From contig CAZUAH010000191.1 in NCBI GenBank assembly GCA_964617665.1, positions 1 through 23,570 of the forward strand: a stretch of DNA of 23,570 bases, given 5' to 3'. Positions 23,514 through 23,570 of this stretch are shown here, in pieces. The translations under genes were made by a program, and so were the position numbers. How positions within the stretch are numbered: the first letter of the stretch is position 1; each line of letters opens with the position of its first letter. Source of the stretch: JADHUC01 sp964617665. GTDB taxonomy: Bacteria > Planctomycetota > Planctomycetia > Pirellulales > Pirellulaceae. The notes below the pieces were generated by a model. It did not search any database. It saw only the letters and a program-made list of their open reading frames with translations, and was not told the DNA's origin.

Positions 23514-23553
23514 ATAACAGATCTTATGTGAAGCTGCTGATTATGTGGAGTTG
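23497..23553. repeat. Clustered TTATGTG repeats, possible recombinase site
   Basis: TTATGTG occurs at 23498, 23524 and 23541, each followed by a similar RAGYTG, and an inverted copy CACATAA is at 23511. The first and the inverted copy form an 8-base-arm palindrome (23497-23504 and 23511-23518) around GAGCTG. Spacing of about 26 and 17 bases. This arrangement is typical of binding sites for a tyrosine recombinase or a regulator; the gene that uses it may lie beyond the window edge. Confidence 0.6.
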
Positions 23554-23570
23554 AGTTCAGTTATCCCACC

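Noticed and set aside
1..23570. CRISPR arrays, tRNA or rRNA genes, insertion sequences with transposase
   Set aside because: No regularly spaced repeats, cloverleaf-like sequence, rRNA segment or transposase motif was seen on either strand by reading; a covariance-model search would be needed to exclude small RNAs.

Overview
The window looks like a chromosomal segment of a planctomycete, probably of the Pirellula/Rhodopirellula type. The inference rests on gene content: two secreted sulfatases, a Tat-exported Gfo/Idh/MocA oxidoreductase, a DUF1559 pseudopilin-like protein followed by a tiny lipoprotein, a membrane-anchored TPR/cytochrome c protein beside an FG-GAP protein with a haem motif, a Cys-rich Lpg1974/BBP7-like outer-membrane protein, and GC-rich palindromic repeats between genes. 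No rRNA, tRNA, CRISPR array, transposase or phage gene was found.

Layout. (1) 115-5127: a sulfatase on the minus strand diverges from a Tat-signal oxidoreductase, which is followed on the plus strand by a second sulfatase with a C-terminal HEAT-repeat tail. This looks like a small locus for processing sulfated glycans in the periplasm. (2) 5431-9264: a divergent pair, a membrane-anchored TPR protein with two c-type haem sites (minus) and a membrane-anchored VCBS/FG-GAP protein with one haem site (plus). (3) 9404-10796 (minus): a DUF1559 protein, then a 57-residue acidic lipoprotein, then a terminator. (4) 11268-14492 (minus): a RecB/AddA-type UvrD helicase with a C-terminal PD-(D/E)XK nuclease, diverging from a plus-strand run of mobB-like, hemY and rsmG. 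(5) 17386-21385 (plus): a promoter and four genes, Gfo/Idh/MocA dehydrogenase, xylose-isomerase-like TIM barrel, ROK sugar kinase and DeoC-type aldolase. Together they read as a complete dehydrogenase-isomerase-kinase-aldolase route for an unidentified sugar or polyol. (6) 21751-23141: the outer-membrane protein gene with a strong terminator. (7) 23166-23570: a possible gene fragment, then clustered TTATGTG repeats that look like recombinase-binding sites and run towards the window edge.

Start codons were re-chosen for several genes where the longest open frame ran into repeats or non-coding DNA: the TPR/cytochrome gene (GTG 7443), mobB-like (TTG 14549), TIM barrel (ATG 18740), ROK kinase (ATG 19683), DUF1559 (ATG 10796), lipoprotein (ATG 9646), first oxidoreductase (ATG 1765) and deoC (ATG 20702). 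The most interesting items are the four-gene sugar pathway, the divergent haem pair, the two palindromic repeat families and the repeat cluster at the right edge.
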